From positions 4,092,001 to 4,156,000 of the forward strand of contig NC_069110.1 of the NCBI RefSeq assembly GCF_947172395.1: a stretch of DNA of 64,000 nucleotides. Direction: 5' to 3'. Every line of letters starts with the position of its first letter. The first letter of the stretch is position 1. The translations under genes were made by a program, and so were the position numbers. This DNA is from Bicyclus anynana. Lineage: Eukaryota; Arthropoda; Insecta; Lepidoptera; Nymphalidae. Shown piece after piece: positions 1 to 11,468 of the stretch. The notes below the pieces were generated by a model. The model saw only the letters and a list, made by a program, of their open reading frames with translations, ran no database searches and was not told the origin of the DNA.

Positions 1-566
1 TTAAATATTTTTTAAAATTTTGCATATATCAACTAACATATTAACGTCTAAGTTTGAGAAATAGCCTGCTAGACATATCATACAATTTACCAACTATCTA
101 ATTTTTAGGAATTCTTATTTCCTGATAAAACCTTTTAAAAGAATGGAGTTGCAATTAAGAATTACAAGAAGTTACTCAAGAATGAATCTATGTTTATTCT
201 CTGAGATTTGTGTTCAGTATATACTATATTCTTATGTATCCATGAGCCCAAAACTTAAGAGAATGAATGTAAAACTCAGCAAAACATGAAGAAGGAAGAT
301 ATAGAAGATGAAAATTATTGCAGAAGAAAGAAGAGGGCATCATTTTATGTAGCTTACCTACATCAAAATCAAGAATATAGAATAAATTTATATTTATACT
401 CAGAATGTTTGTATAAAGTATTATGTTGTAACGCCTTGTTTTACTAACCAGAATCAAAAATTATATCAATATGTATTACAGTTGCTGTCAAAATACATCA
501 AAATACACATCATTAACAATTTTCTTTTTCACTACTTGGGTATATAGAACTAAGTACTTATAATAA
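1..566. other. AT-rich stretch without recognisable genes
   Basis: No splice-bordered coding segment, RNA gene or known repeat terminus was seen here. The one ORF, of 77 codons on the minus strand (224-457), has no family motif. Confidence 0.5.
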
Positions 567-867
567 TCTACTATATAAAAATAAGTCGGGTTTTCCTTCC
601 TGACGCTACAACTCCAGAACGCACGAACCGATTTCCGCGGTTTTGCATTCGTTGGAAAGGTCTCGGGCTCCGTGAAGTTTATAGCAAAGAAAATTCAGGA
701 AAAAATTCAACGTAGGTAGGTAGGGTAGGGTAGGGTAGGGGTAGGGTAGAGTAGGGGTAGGGTAGGGTAGGGGTAGGGTAGGGTTAGGGTAGGGGTTGGG
801 GGTAGGGTAGAGGTAGTTGAAAGTTTACATCGAGTTTTACGCGGACGAAGTCGCGAGCGTCCGCTAG
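567..867 (+). mobile_element. Short Helitron-like element with internal GGGTA repeats
   Basis: Begins TCTACTATATAAAAATAAGT after an A and ends GCGAGCGTCCGCTAG before a T. The 5' TC, the 3' CTAG preceded by a GC-rich short hairpin, and insertion between A and T fit non-autonomous Helitrons. The middle is a GGGTAGGGGTAGG-type minisatellite (about 711-805). No protein is encoded. Confidence 0.7.
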
Positions 868-1140
868 TCTACTATATAAAAATAAGTCGGGTTTTCCTTC
901 CTGGCGCTATAACTCAAGAACGCACAAACCGATTTCCAAGGTTTTGCATTCGTTGGAAAGGTCTCGGGCTCCGTGAGGTTTATATCAAAGAAAATTAGGG
1001 TTAGGGTAGGGGTAGGATAGGGTTAGGGGTAGGGTAGGGATAGTGTATGGGTAGGGTATGGGTAGGGTAGGGGTAGGCGTAGTAGGTAGAGAAGGGTAGG
1101 TTAGGGTAGATAGTGTACGGGGTAGGATGGGGTGCGGGTC
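868..1140 (+). mobile_element. Second Helitron-like unit, head-to-tail with the first, 3' end lost
   Basis: A second TCTACTATATAAAAATAAGT starts at the base after the first element's CTAG. It shares the AAGTCGGGTTTTCCTTCC leader and decays into variable GGGTA repeats to about 1125. No terminal CTAG hairpin follows. From 1141 to 1800 the sequence is unassigned apart from a short inverted pair (GTCAGGTAACC and GTGGCTAATAACCTGAC) near 1138-1228. Confidence 0.65.
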
Positions 1141-1839
1141 AGGTAACCTCCACGTGGTGCATCCTGGGCACCGATCAATAACTCAATAAATTGGTTAGTT
1201 ATTGAACGGTGGCTAATAACCTGACAAGGGGGTAGGGGTTTTATCTAGTGTCCATCTAATTGAAACCATTGGACAGTATTAAGAGATTATGACCTTGGTA
1301 GGAATTTATCGTGCAGCTTAGCGGGCAATGATGGTATCTACCATGCCAACGTCGGATTATCGCAATCCTAAAACAAATGTTAATGCTAGGTTTAAAAGCA
1401 TCTTTATAAAAAAATAAAACATCGGCAAAATCATCGATATATCGCTCTTATCAACGATATATTGGCACCTTGATATTTTTTTATAAAAACATCAGTGTTT
1501 AAAAATATCCCCATCCCATCCCTATTCCAGTAATATAGTAACGTCACAAAATAGACGACAGCTTTTTTAAGGTTGGGGATATTTAAAAAAAAAATCAAAA
1601 TGTTTTTCAAGTGTCTATAGCTATTTCCATGATACTAAAACGTAATCAAGCTTTTTTAAAATTTTCATCTGTCTTTCTGTATGTTTGTTTGTCCGGGCTT
1701 GTCTTTGGAACGTCTGAACCGATTGAAATGGGACTTTCAGTGGTAGATAGCAATAGGTTATTGTGCAACATATATTAAACACTTTTTTTCAGGGCAGGGG
1801 TAGGGTAGGTAGGGTAGGCTATTAATTTCAATGAACATA

Positions 1840-2050
1840 TCTAAAAAATAATTAATTCAATTTTCGATTTCAATTACGTTTTTAAGTAGGTCGACTATAA
1901 CTCTTCAAATAGACTATAACTTATCTGTTATAGTTTTTCTTGTAATTTCATTGTATATTCTACTCTCGTGAATTTATCCATAAATAATCGTTTAGCCAGT
2001 AGAGGGTGGAGACACTTTACTCTAACAAAAATTAGCTATTTGACACACGT
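1840..2050 (+). repeat. Dispersed repeat shared with 47740-47960
   Basis: The segment holding TATCCATAAATAATCGTTTA and AGTAGAGGGTGG matches the reverse complement of the region around 47765-47815. The two copies are in opposite orientation and diverged. The region on to 2250 ends in a GACGGACGGACGG/GACAGACAGAC microsatellite (2212-2248). Confidence 0.7.
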
Positions 2051-2250
2051 CACTAAATCTAAAAGCTTTAATAGAAGACCTATCTAATTATACTATAAGA
2101 AATCACCTTCAAAACAAATTTTTCAAGATTTTATTTTACGAATTTGTTCAAATTATTAATGCTCATGCAAATTTACAGCTTTCTAGTAGTTAAAACCTCT
2201 GCGCAAAAACGCAGACAGACGGACGGACGGACGGACGGACAGACAGACAA

Positions 2251-5200
2251 TGGGAAACTATAAGGGTTCCTTGGACAACAAAAGAACCAGATTGTGTATT
2301 GATTTCACACTATCGAACTTGCGGCCGTTCGCTAGTAAATAAATAAAATTGTTTCCTTCTCTATTTAAGTAAGTATAATGTATTCTGTGTCACTACAGTA
2401 AAAGAAGACGCAAACTTGTCGAAGAGAAATATACAAGTCTGTGCAAACTGCGGGAAGAAATCAAGTATATTTATACTTTGGATCGTGTTTATTGTTCATA
2501 CTATAATAGTTATGACAATCTACACGTTTTAACAGAATGAGTATACAATCCAGCATAAAATGAAGTTACTCAAGATAGAAAATTCACAAGTTCTCTGTGC
2601 ACGACCTTTATTGTGTAATGTATTATAACTATTGCATGATTTAGGCCAGTCTCGAGAGCATGAATTGGTGTACAACTCCGAACATGAAGAAATAACGGAA
2701 GGAAACAATTGCAGAAACTCAAAATGAAAATTAGTTAAAACTTCGTCATAAATTAAAATTAAATGTTAGGTTCTAATACTTCAAGTAGGTATGCTTAAAA
2801 CATCAATTAAAACCAATTGAATAGAATTGTAAATGAGGTGTGAATTACATACAAATGTAATTTGAGCGTTTGTCTGTGATTTCAAGATACCTACCCTACT
2901 CAAATTTTATATTTTTACGGCAAAACAAGTAACCTGTTTTTGGTTCAAGATCCCATTTATTTATTTACTTAAAGTAATCTAAATCAATTACTATTGGTTT
3001 AGCCTTCAAAAAGTAACAGACAGACTTTCATACTTACTACTACATACTTAATACTAGAGGCATAATTATCCGCCCTCTTCGCTTCTTAATAATGACGCGA
3101 GTATATTAAAGTGGGCGAATAATTTGTGCCTCTAAGTATACAACATTTTCAAATGGTATCTACTAATGTGTGATCAACGACATCACGTAAATTCCTCTGT
3201 AATACAGTTGCATTCTAATTCACCTTGGAATTGTAATTGTTTGCGCGCGGATATTCACTCGTATCTAGTGGTGGTATAGATACTAATGGATAATTTAGTT
3301 TCGAATCCGAGGGAAATTGTTGTTGTTTGTCATATAGTACAAGATCCAGCATCGCACTATCTGCTCTCGTAAGGTTTTCTAAATTATTTAAATATATATT
3401 ATATTTATGTTTATATATAATATCTGGAACGGTTGAACTCATTTTAATACAATATGATGTAGGAATATAAATATTATGTAAGATCATTATCCTACTTACT
3501 TCGTTCTCACATTTCCTTGTTTATTACAACATTAGATTACAAATCTGGATGAAATACCCAAATATGTGTAGTATTGGCTTCTTCTAGGCAAGGAACCCTA
3601 AAAGAAGCCTTATCCGTGTCCGCCTGTCTGTCCGTCCGTCTATCTATCAGCGGTTTAGCGCGGAGATTATTACTAATATTTTTATTAAAATATTAAACTT
3701 CAAGGTAAATTTATTAAAAAAAATATTGTTTGCCTGGGTTGTGATATTTCTGGTTGTATTTTTATTGAACGCATAAACGGTTTATGTTTAAAACTAAACT
3801 TTTTATTTTAATTTAGGTAAATTAGTGTCCTAAATTTATATAAAATGTTTAGTTTTCTTTTCTTGCAGTAGTAATTTTTTTTTTTATATATATAATTTGC
3901 GAAATGTATTTAATTATGCGATATTTTCTTATGGTTAATTTCAAAAATTTTCACAAAAAATAATTCATATGTTAAATTTCGCTTGTATATTGTATAATGT
4001 GTATCAGAAAGCTTTTTTTTATTAGAAAAATCGTCCAGGATAGCTTGATCTGGAGGGTTATTCTGTAAACATGTTCTGTTCTGTGAGTTTAGAATTCGCC
4101 TCTATCTTTCTCATTCTATAGTATCGTGTTAGACAGAGAGATAGAGTAGAATATTCGATAGTCGAACTTACGAGTTACACTAAACATCGATACTATTAAA
4201 TTTAGAATAGCCTAGCAGCAGCAGGATAGCAGGATCTTAGACTACAACTCGCAAAGCTGTAATATATTTTAACTCCAAGGTCTCAGTTAGGTACAATAGA
4301 CATTAAATAAATGAATCCAAAGATAATAATTATCAATTTTAAGCTTCTGTATTCAATAAGAAATCCTACCTACGTATAGTTTCACCAAGTTCATACGTCC
4401 GATCGCGGTTTAGCTCAGAAACTATTAGTACTTAGTAGAAAACTGTAGTGGTTGTTTTTATCAGATCAGACCCATTGACCTCTTATAGAAATTTAAATTT
4501 CACTTAAAGACTGTTCAATTTTGCTTTGACAGTTTTAGAATTATTGGTAAAGAAAATTATCCAATATTCAATAACATATATACAATACAATATTCAATAT
4601 TCAATAATATTAGTCTAATATTCAATAACATCCCAAAATCAGAGCAAATTTAACCTTAAGGATTGAGTTTAAGGTTCAATTTGCAAATGCCACTACTTGA
4701 ATTGAGTGCCAAGAAATTGTGTTTGGCAGTCATTGAGAGGGGACGTTTTTTGGTCGCTGATTGTGCTTCCACTTATCAATAGGAGATTGATGGTTAGACC
4801 CTGATTTTGCTTTGAAAATGCTGTATGTTGACTTAGACCCAGGTTTTAAATATCATTTTTAACGCCATCTCTTATTAAATAGTTGATTTATTATGTAAAG
4901 CATATGCAGTTTGAGGAACCATTATAACTACGATAGCGACGACCCTTTGTGAGATAATATCTGAAAAGTATACTAGATGGCGGTACTTGTAACTTCTCAT
5001 ATATTATTACCCGAGTGACTCAAAAGGAGGGTAAAGTTTTTTACAACTTTTATTATACATTTTTTATTGATATGAAATTCCTTCACCTTGATATAACTGA
5101 CAAAACGTCACTGAAGGAAAAATCGTACATTACGCGTTACGATCTACTAACCACCTACTAACCGTCTAGAATGCGTGAATAAAATGTATCTCGTGAAGAG

Positions 5201-5569
5201 AAAAACATTAGACGATCAACGAATTCAAAAAATTGCTTTCTCAATTTCGAAGGGACGAAAGAGACTTACGATGTGTAAGACAAAAAGACAGTTATCTCAT
5301 GACACGTGTCCTACGTCTACCATTCTCTCTCATTCTCTCTGTAACTTTTGGTAAACATACGGTTGTGTGTGTGTGTGTGTGTTCGTACGATTATCCCTCA
5401 GATTCAACGTATCTATCGCCCGGAGGTAAATTTAAATTATGCCTGTTAATCCAAAAAAAAAAAAATATAAGCTGGCTCAATATTTAAGATATGCGTGGAC
5501 AAATATACATACATGCACTTATGAAAGGCACACATATTTAGAAACGAGTATTGACTAAAACTAACTAAC
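2251..5569. other. Intergenic AT-rich DNA, no gene supported
   Basis: Only short fragments were seen: a CTGTCTGTCCGTCCGTC microsatellite near 3628-3650 and a TG dinucleotide run at about 5362-5382. The ORF at 3215-3487 (minus) has no recognisable motif. Confidence 0.5.
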
Positions 5570-6397
5570 TGTGAGATTGTACTGTTTGCTAACGACACAT
5601 CCTTAATTTTTAAGACTGGCAGAAGTAAAGATAATTCCGACGATGTAAGTCGCATTGGTTAGATGTTAACAACTTACTTTTAAAGTTCCTGGGAGTGACC
5701 TTGGATTGTAAACTTCAGTGGGGTGCTCATATAGAAAAACTGTCAGGTAAACTCAACTCAGCTGCATTTGCAGTGAGAAAAACAAGACAGTTTACTGATG
5801 TTGATACAGCTAGGCTTGTTTAATTTGCGTACTTTCACAGCGTAATGTCTTACGGTATTTTGTTGTGGGGCAAGGCTGCTGATATACATTCTATATTTGT
5901 ACTTCAAAAAAGAGCAATTCAAGCAATATATAAATTAAAATCATGCGAGACCTTTCGTCAAAAGTTTAAATAAATAGGTATACTAACAGTAGCCTGTCAA
6001 TATATATACCTTATCTTACCTTATCAGCTGATAGACGTCCACTGCTGGACATAGACCTCTTGCATCGACCTCCAAGCACAACGGTCTCGAGCCGCCAACA
6101 GCAGCGGCGGCAATATATATATATATATAACAGCATAATCTATGTAAGACAAAATATTAATTTGTACAAACGAAAAGAAGATTTAAACCCACGTCTTACT
6201 AGACACGGGCATAAGTTAGTTATTTCTGCATATCGTCTCCAAAGAGTAAAAAAAACTTTTGTATGTTTGGGTGTACTCTTCTATAACAAACAATATGTTG
6301 AAAACATTTACTTAGTCGAGGTTACTACGCCATTCATGAGTTCCTCATTAATAAAGATGCTTGGAGGCCATTGGATCAGCATACACCTTCACACAGC
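5570..6397 (+). mobile_element. Jockey-clade-like LINE relic, RT C-terminal part (first segment)
   Basis: Conceptual translation gives VLFANDTSLIFKTGRS (a mutated FADD box), FLGVTLDCKLQWGAHIEKLS, FHSVMSYGILLWGKAA and IFVLQKRAIQAIYKL, characteristic of Jockey-type reverse transcriptases. Stops and frame changes make it non-functional. The protein tail and 3' UTR are resumed at 8412-8690 after later insertions. A second copy of the same 3' end lies on the minus strand at about 46843-47253. Confidence 0.85.
6009..6110 (-). mobile_element. Small repeat fragment nested in the Jockey-like LINE
   Basis: A roughly 100-bp segment containing CAGCTGATAGACGTCCACTG is flanked on both sides by CAATATATATA, a likely target duplication. 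The LINE reading continues after it. The same GATGGACGTCCACTG motif ends the RTE-type relics at 32.4 and 34.6 kb, so it is probably a tail fragment of that family. Confidence 0.6.
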
Positions 6398-6702
6398 AAT
6401 TTTTTTTTATTCTTTACAAGTTAGCCCTTGACTACAATCTCACCTGATGGTAAGTGATGATGCAGTCTAAGATGGAAGCGGACTAACTTGCTAGGAGGAG
6501 GATGAAAATCCACACCCCTTTCGGTTTCTACACGGCATCGTACCACGTCTTTGCCGGTAGGGTGGTAACTAGCCACGGCCGAAGCCTCCCACCAGCCAGA
6601 CCTGGACAAATTAAGAAAATCTCAATCTGCCCAGCCGGGGATCGAACCCAGGACCTCCGGTTTGTAAATCCACCGCGCACCACTGCGCCACGGAGGCCGT
6701 CA
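6398..6702 (-). mobile_element. tRNA-derived SINE, family B, full length
   Basis: On the minus strand it starts GGCCTCCGTGGCGCAGTGG with a box-A-like promoter, then GGTCCTGGGTTCGATCCC with a box-B-like promoter. It has a body ending GGCTAACTTGTAAAGAATAA and an A-rich tail. It sits inside the LINE 3' region. Confidence 0.88.
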
Positions 6703-6717
6703 AAATTAAATTAAAAC

Positions 6718-7543
6718 TATACTATGCACAAAAATTAAGGGAGCAGAAAAAAAATCCAAATTTTTGGGGGATTTTCAACAGGCTGTAACTTATACAAAAA
6801 TGGTCGTACAGCAAAAAAATAAAAAGCAAATAATAGCTCTAAGTGTTTAGTTTTTGGATCTGAGTTTGAAAATTTTTTTTTGAAAATATTTTTCGAGTAA
6901 TCATAAGAAACCCACCGAAAAAAAAAAATTCGAAATTTTTTTGGTTTTTTTTTTAATCTACGGACGTGGAAAAAATTTTTTCGACTCAACCTCCATATGG
7001 ACCAGATAGCTTGTTTATTCAGATTTAATTTCGTTTTTTTTAAATCTCGATACGAGCATTTCTCGCTGAGATATCGATGTTTGAATGGAAAAAGATCATT
7101 TTATCTTTGATTATCAATATCTCAGCAACCAATGATCGCACAGAAATTTTGAGGTTGGTTTCAAAAACTTAAATAAACTTTCTACAAGGATTGGCAATTG
7201 AATTTTGAAAAAAAATTTTTTTTTCAATCATTACATGAATTTGAAAAAGCATCCAAAAAAGGGCTTTTTGTCGTTTTTTGGAAAATCAAGCGCCCAATCA
7301 AAAATATTGCGGAAACCACTGACGTTAAGTGTGCCTTTTACTGTTCAATATACCCACAAAAACCCTACAAAGTTTCAATTCAATCCAGCCAACCGTTTTT
7401 TTTTCCCACTTGATCGAATTTTTGAAAAAATTAAAGGAGCAAGAATTTCGCTCTGAAAATGTCATAATTTACGCTTTTGTGCTTGCGCACGTGTATGTGT
7501 GTGTTCCACAGTATTTTTTGACTCCAAACTCACTCTCCGAAGA

Positions 7544-7578
<35 letters not shown>

Positions 7579-8400
7579 AAGTGACGAACCACAGGGTCTC
7601 AATCTCTGATAAAACCACACACATACACGTGCGCAAGCACAAAAGCGTAAATTATGACATTTTCAGAGCGAAATTCTTGCTCCTTTAATTTTTTCAAAAA
7701 TTCGATCAAGTGGGAAAAAAAAACGGTTGGCTGGATTGAATTGAAACTTTGTAGGGTTTTTGTGGGTATATTGAACAGTAAAAGGCACACTTAACGTCAG
7801 TGGTTTCCGCAATATTTTTGATTGGGCGCTTGATTTTCCAAAAAACGACAAAAAGCCCTTTTTTGGATGCTTTTTCAAATTCATGTAATGATTGAAAAAA
7901 AAATTTTTTTCAAAATTCAATTGCCAATCCTTGTAGAAAGTTTATTTAAGTTTTTGAAACCAACCTCAAAATTTCTGTGCGATCATTGGTTGCTGAGATA
8001 TTGATAATCAAAGACAAAATGATCTTTTTCCATTCAAACATCGATATCTCAGCGAGAAATGCTCGTATCGAGATTTAAAAAAAACGAAATTAAATCTGAA
8101 TAAACAAGCTATCCGGTCCATATAGAGGTTGAGTCGAAAAAAATTTTTCCACGTCCGTAGATTAAAAAAAAAACCAAAAAAATTTCGAAAATTTTTTTTT
8201 CGGTGGGTTTCTTATGATTACTCGAAAAATATTTTCAAAAAAAAATTTTCAAACTCAGATCCAAAAACTAAACACTTAAAGCTACTATTTGCTTTTTATT
8301 TTTTTGCTGTACGACCATTTTTGTATAAGTTACAGCCTGTTGAAAATCCCCCAAAAATTTGGATTTTTTTTCTGCTCCCTTAATTTTTGTGCATAGTATA
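6718..8400. repeat. 1.68-kb near-perfect palindrome (giant foldback)
   Basis: The arm at 6718-7502 and the arm at about 7616-8400 are near-identical inverted copies, each about 785 bases, separated by about 114 bases rich in TG repeats. Outer ends read TATACTATGCAC and GTGCATAGTATA. Arms differ at only a few positions, for example the ACCAGATAGC/GCTATCCGGT site. Mirrored ORFs on both strands are consequences of the palindrome. ATTAAAACTATA occurs on both sides (left edge, and at about 8416), consistent with a target duplication in the LINE 3' UTR. Confidence 0.93.
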
Positions 8401-8411
8401 TAATTAAAGGA

Positions 8412-8690
8412 GGAATTAAAACTATAAGAAACTGTAATGTTGTCATCAATTGTAAATTATAATATTGATGTGCCTATTGAAAACCATACAGCATTGTCTT
8501 TATCAAGACAATGCTGTATGGTTTTCCTCTCGGCACATAATATCGGTTTTATTGTTATGTAAAACCGTTATATTTTATGATTTTTTTTTTAAAGAGCAAC
8601 TGTTGAGTTTCTTGCCGGTATCAAAGATAGTATCTAAAGTGCTTGTAAAGTAAAACCTGAAATAAATGAATTTTGAAAGTACCAGTGCAA
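8412..8690 (+). mobile_element. Jockey-like LINE relic, 3' UTR segment
   Basis: The segment GAATTAAAACTATAAGAAAC...GAGCAACTGTTGAGTTTCTT...AATAAATGAATTTTGA matches the reverse complement of 46860-47090. In that copy the sequence directly follows the LINE coding end. It is therefore the continuation of the 5570-6397 element after insertion of a SINE and the palindrome. Confidence 0.8.
8479..8526. repeat. Perfect 22-bp stem hairpin
   Basis: GAAAACCATACAGCATTGTCTT and its exact reverse complement are separated by TATC. The hairpin is absent from the sister LINE copy at 47 kb, so it arrived with a small insertion at about 8460-8575. No promoter evidence for a microRNA was seen. Confidence 0.9.
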
Positions 8691-9072
8691 TTCTAACAAT
8701 ATTTTAATACTATTTTTAATACCTATTTTGAAGTCGGTTAATAAAAGGGATGCAGTATACATGTAGCTTTAGCCTTGATATATTAATCTCTTACACGGCT
8801 AGACATCCAATATTTTGGTGAAGGGGTTGCTGTCCTTAATGAATATTACAATGGGGGAAAATTTCCGACCCCATTTCAAACATGTTGCCTACAGGCGAGT
8901 TTCGTAATTAAAATGAAATACCTATCTGGAGAGTCCCGTTTTGCTTTGAATCGTATCGTTACTAACATTTGATCTCTAGCGAAATTTTAAATATCTATGT
9001 ACAAATAAATCACCTGAAAGATTTAAAGATGGCATTTGAAAAAGTGTAAAATGGTTTTTTCTTAGTAAATAT

Positions 9073-9392
9073 AATGACGGCCTCCGTGGCGCAGTGTTTA
9101 CATAACGGAGGTCCTGGGTTCGATCCCTGGCTGGGTTGATTGAGATTATCTTAATTGGTCCAGGTCTGGCTGGTGGGAGGCTTTGGCCGTGGCTAGTTAC
9201 CACCCTACCGACAATGACGTACCGCCAAGCGATTTAGCGTTTCGGTACGATGTCGTGTAGAAACCGAAAGGGGTGTAGATTTTCATCCTCCTCCTAACAA
9301 TTTAGTCCGCTTCCGTCTTAGATTGCATCATCACTTACCATCAGGTGAGATTGTAATCAAGGGCTAACTTGTAATGAATTAAAAAAAAAAAA
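9073..9392 (+). mobile_element. SINE family B, full length
   Basis: Starts GACGGCCTCCGTGGCGCAGTG, has GGTTCGATCCCTGGCTGGGT as box B, and ends GGGCTAACTTGTAATGAATT with an A-rich tail. A small deletion between the two boxes removes part of the tRNA-like region. Confidence 0.88.
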
Positions 9393-11086
9393 ATACACTC
9401 AAAAAGTTATATAAATCGCAACCGTCCGATTTACAAACATAAATAATAAATTACCAAACATTTAATAAATCAAGCGATTGTTCTTATTTCAAGTTATAAC
9501 AAACTTTAAAAATTAAAACAGGTGAATGCTTTCTTAAATCTGCATATTTGGTTCATAAAACACAGTTTCAAAGTTAAAATTGTACGTAATAATGTTGCGC
9601 CAATTTCCTTGGAAAGTAGGTCACAGGTGCATTGAACTGTTCTATATAGAGAACGCATCGATCCAACATTACAAGTTACACTTGCCGTTAAAAGCTTGGT
9701 TTACTTATAAATGTAAATAAAAACGTTCACTTTATTCAAGTTTACCCTAAGAAAACACTAAAAACAAACTAAAAAGTCGAAGTTTTAACTTTACTATTGT
9801 TGTCTCTATTACGTAAATAGTTACGTCAGCATCAAGTTGTCACAACTTAACCTAAAAGGGGTTGCAACTATTTTCTGAATACATTCAATTAACAGTCATA
9901 TCAAACGTTATAAATGCCATGTAATTTAACTACAATTGCAAAGGTTATTTTAATGATATATTTATACTCGACTTCATTCAGACACGATGAGCTCTGAGCT
10001 TAAGAATACAATAAAGAGGTTATGCCGCAGCCGTTATCGATTAGTTTACGCTAGCGTAAGAGTTATAATAGGTTAAACATACTGGTACCTTATTAATAGT
10101 AGATTGTGAACACCGTATCCAATTAGTATCACACTGAAACTTTTTTTATCACTCAATAAGGCACTAACTAACTGTAACAATTATAACATTTTTCTCACTG
10201 ACACATTCATATTTTAAACGACTACAATATTACATAAACACAGTTTAGAATTTTCCACTAATTTTACATGAGTTTTACGTGAAAACTCAATAGTAATTTT
10301 AAATTATTATATTTTAAAATTTATTTCTCTATGGTTAATTTTTATGGATATATCACATAGTTGATTTAAATACTTGCACTTGACACTTCACTTTACGGGT
10401 TTCAAAGAATTTTTTTGTACACCAACTTTTTATAACCTCAAACTCAACTTGCTTTACCGATTGCGCCAGTGGCGTCGACCGCCAAAAATAGTCTACTTCA
10501 CAAAATCGTCTCGTACTAAAATTACAAGCAAGTTAAAACGCATGCGCCCACGAAGTCGATGGTTAGCCACGGTGTAGGACTTCAATGAATGACGTCAAAT
10601 TCGGTCAAATGCCCCGTAGTAAATTCTTTAGAAACTTTGATATAACTTGCTACAACTATTACATTAGTTTGCACTATAAATTTGCCAGTATCTTTATTAC
10701 AAATTAAATATTAAACAAAAGTAGATACATAAATCTTAAGTTTATAGATACTTATTTACTGTAGTGTATTTACTATAAATGTAATGCGAAAATATTCTGA
10801 AGAGGCTACGAATTTCGTAGAACACCTACGAGATTCGTAGATAGAGTTGGAAAGTGTAGGGTATAGCAGAACTCTATCTCAACATGTTTAGATACTTAAA
10901 GAACATTCTTGATACTTCAATTAGTTATTTATCTATTTATTAACAAGTGTTTATGTTGCTAACTACTCTATAGAGAAACCCTATAAGACCAAAAGTGGTT
11001 GTATTATTTTTTTGATGGGAATTTCTGTGTCTTATTGATAGGGACTTAATGCTATCTAGATTTGTAATTTGTAATTTGTTAAAATT
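9393..11086. other. Unassigned DNA
   Basis: AT-rich except for 10440-10610, where CG dinucleotides are commoner. That patch holds a 67-codon ORF (10374-10577, plus) without motifs. No exon or repeat termini were recognised. Confidence 0.4.
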
Positions 11087-11135
11087 TGTTAAAAACACCA
11101 GAAGGGGTGATCGCGTAAAGATGTGTGATGTTTAT
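11087..11135 (+). repeat. Fragment related to the 5' end of the THAP-bearing element
   Basis: AAACACCAGAAGGGGTGATC followed by GCGTAAAGATGTG matches the start of the element at 54925 (AAACCACCAGAAGGAATGAT then AGCGCAAAGAAGTG). No matching second terminus was found nearby. Confidence 0.6.
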
Positions 11136-11468
11136 TAATCTAAGCTTAATGTACTAAATAGTATATCTTGATAGGTATAATAATTAGTATGCGATTAACT
11201 AGTTTTCATACAGCATAAGCTCGCCCTACACGAGTCTCGCACCGCACTCCATGCCGTTCCATTTTAGTAGTCAAATTGGTGTTCGCTCAAACACTATACG
11301 ATATACGAGCTATAGTCCAGTCACTTGTGTACTTTGATGATCTGTGCACGCATTTTTGTCGGTTAACACCATACCATAGATGCTAAAGTTAAAGAACAAC
11401 AAGAACAGCGACAAATTGATCGAGCGCACTTCAGACATGTAGAGCGCGGCGGGGGTGCGACGCGAACA

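Noticed and set aside
711..1125. GGGTAG repeats as an interstitial telomere
   Set aside because: The lepidopteran telomere repeat is TTAGG; these tracts are irregular and lie inside Helitron-like elements.
6735..8383. Several paired ORFs of 60-119 codons with the same peptides on both strands
   Set aside because: They mirror each other because they lie in the palindrome arms; they are low-complexity, phenylalanine/lysine-rich and start at unrelated ATGs.
8479..8526. microRNA precursor
   Set aside because: The stem is perfectly paired with a 4-base loop, unlike an animal pre-miRNA, and it lies in transposon debris.
10374..10577. 67-codon ORF as a gene
   Set aside because: No motif, no splice or promoter context, length expected by chance.
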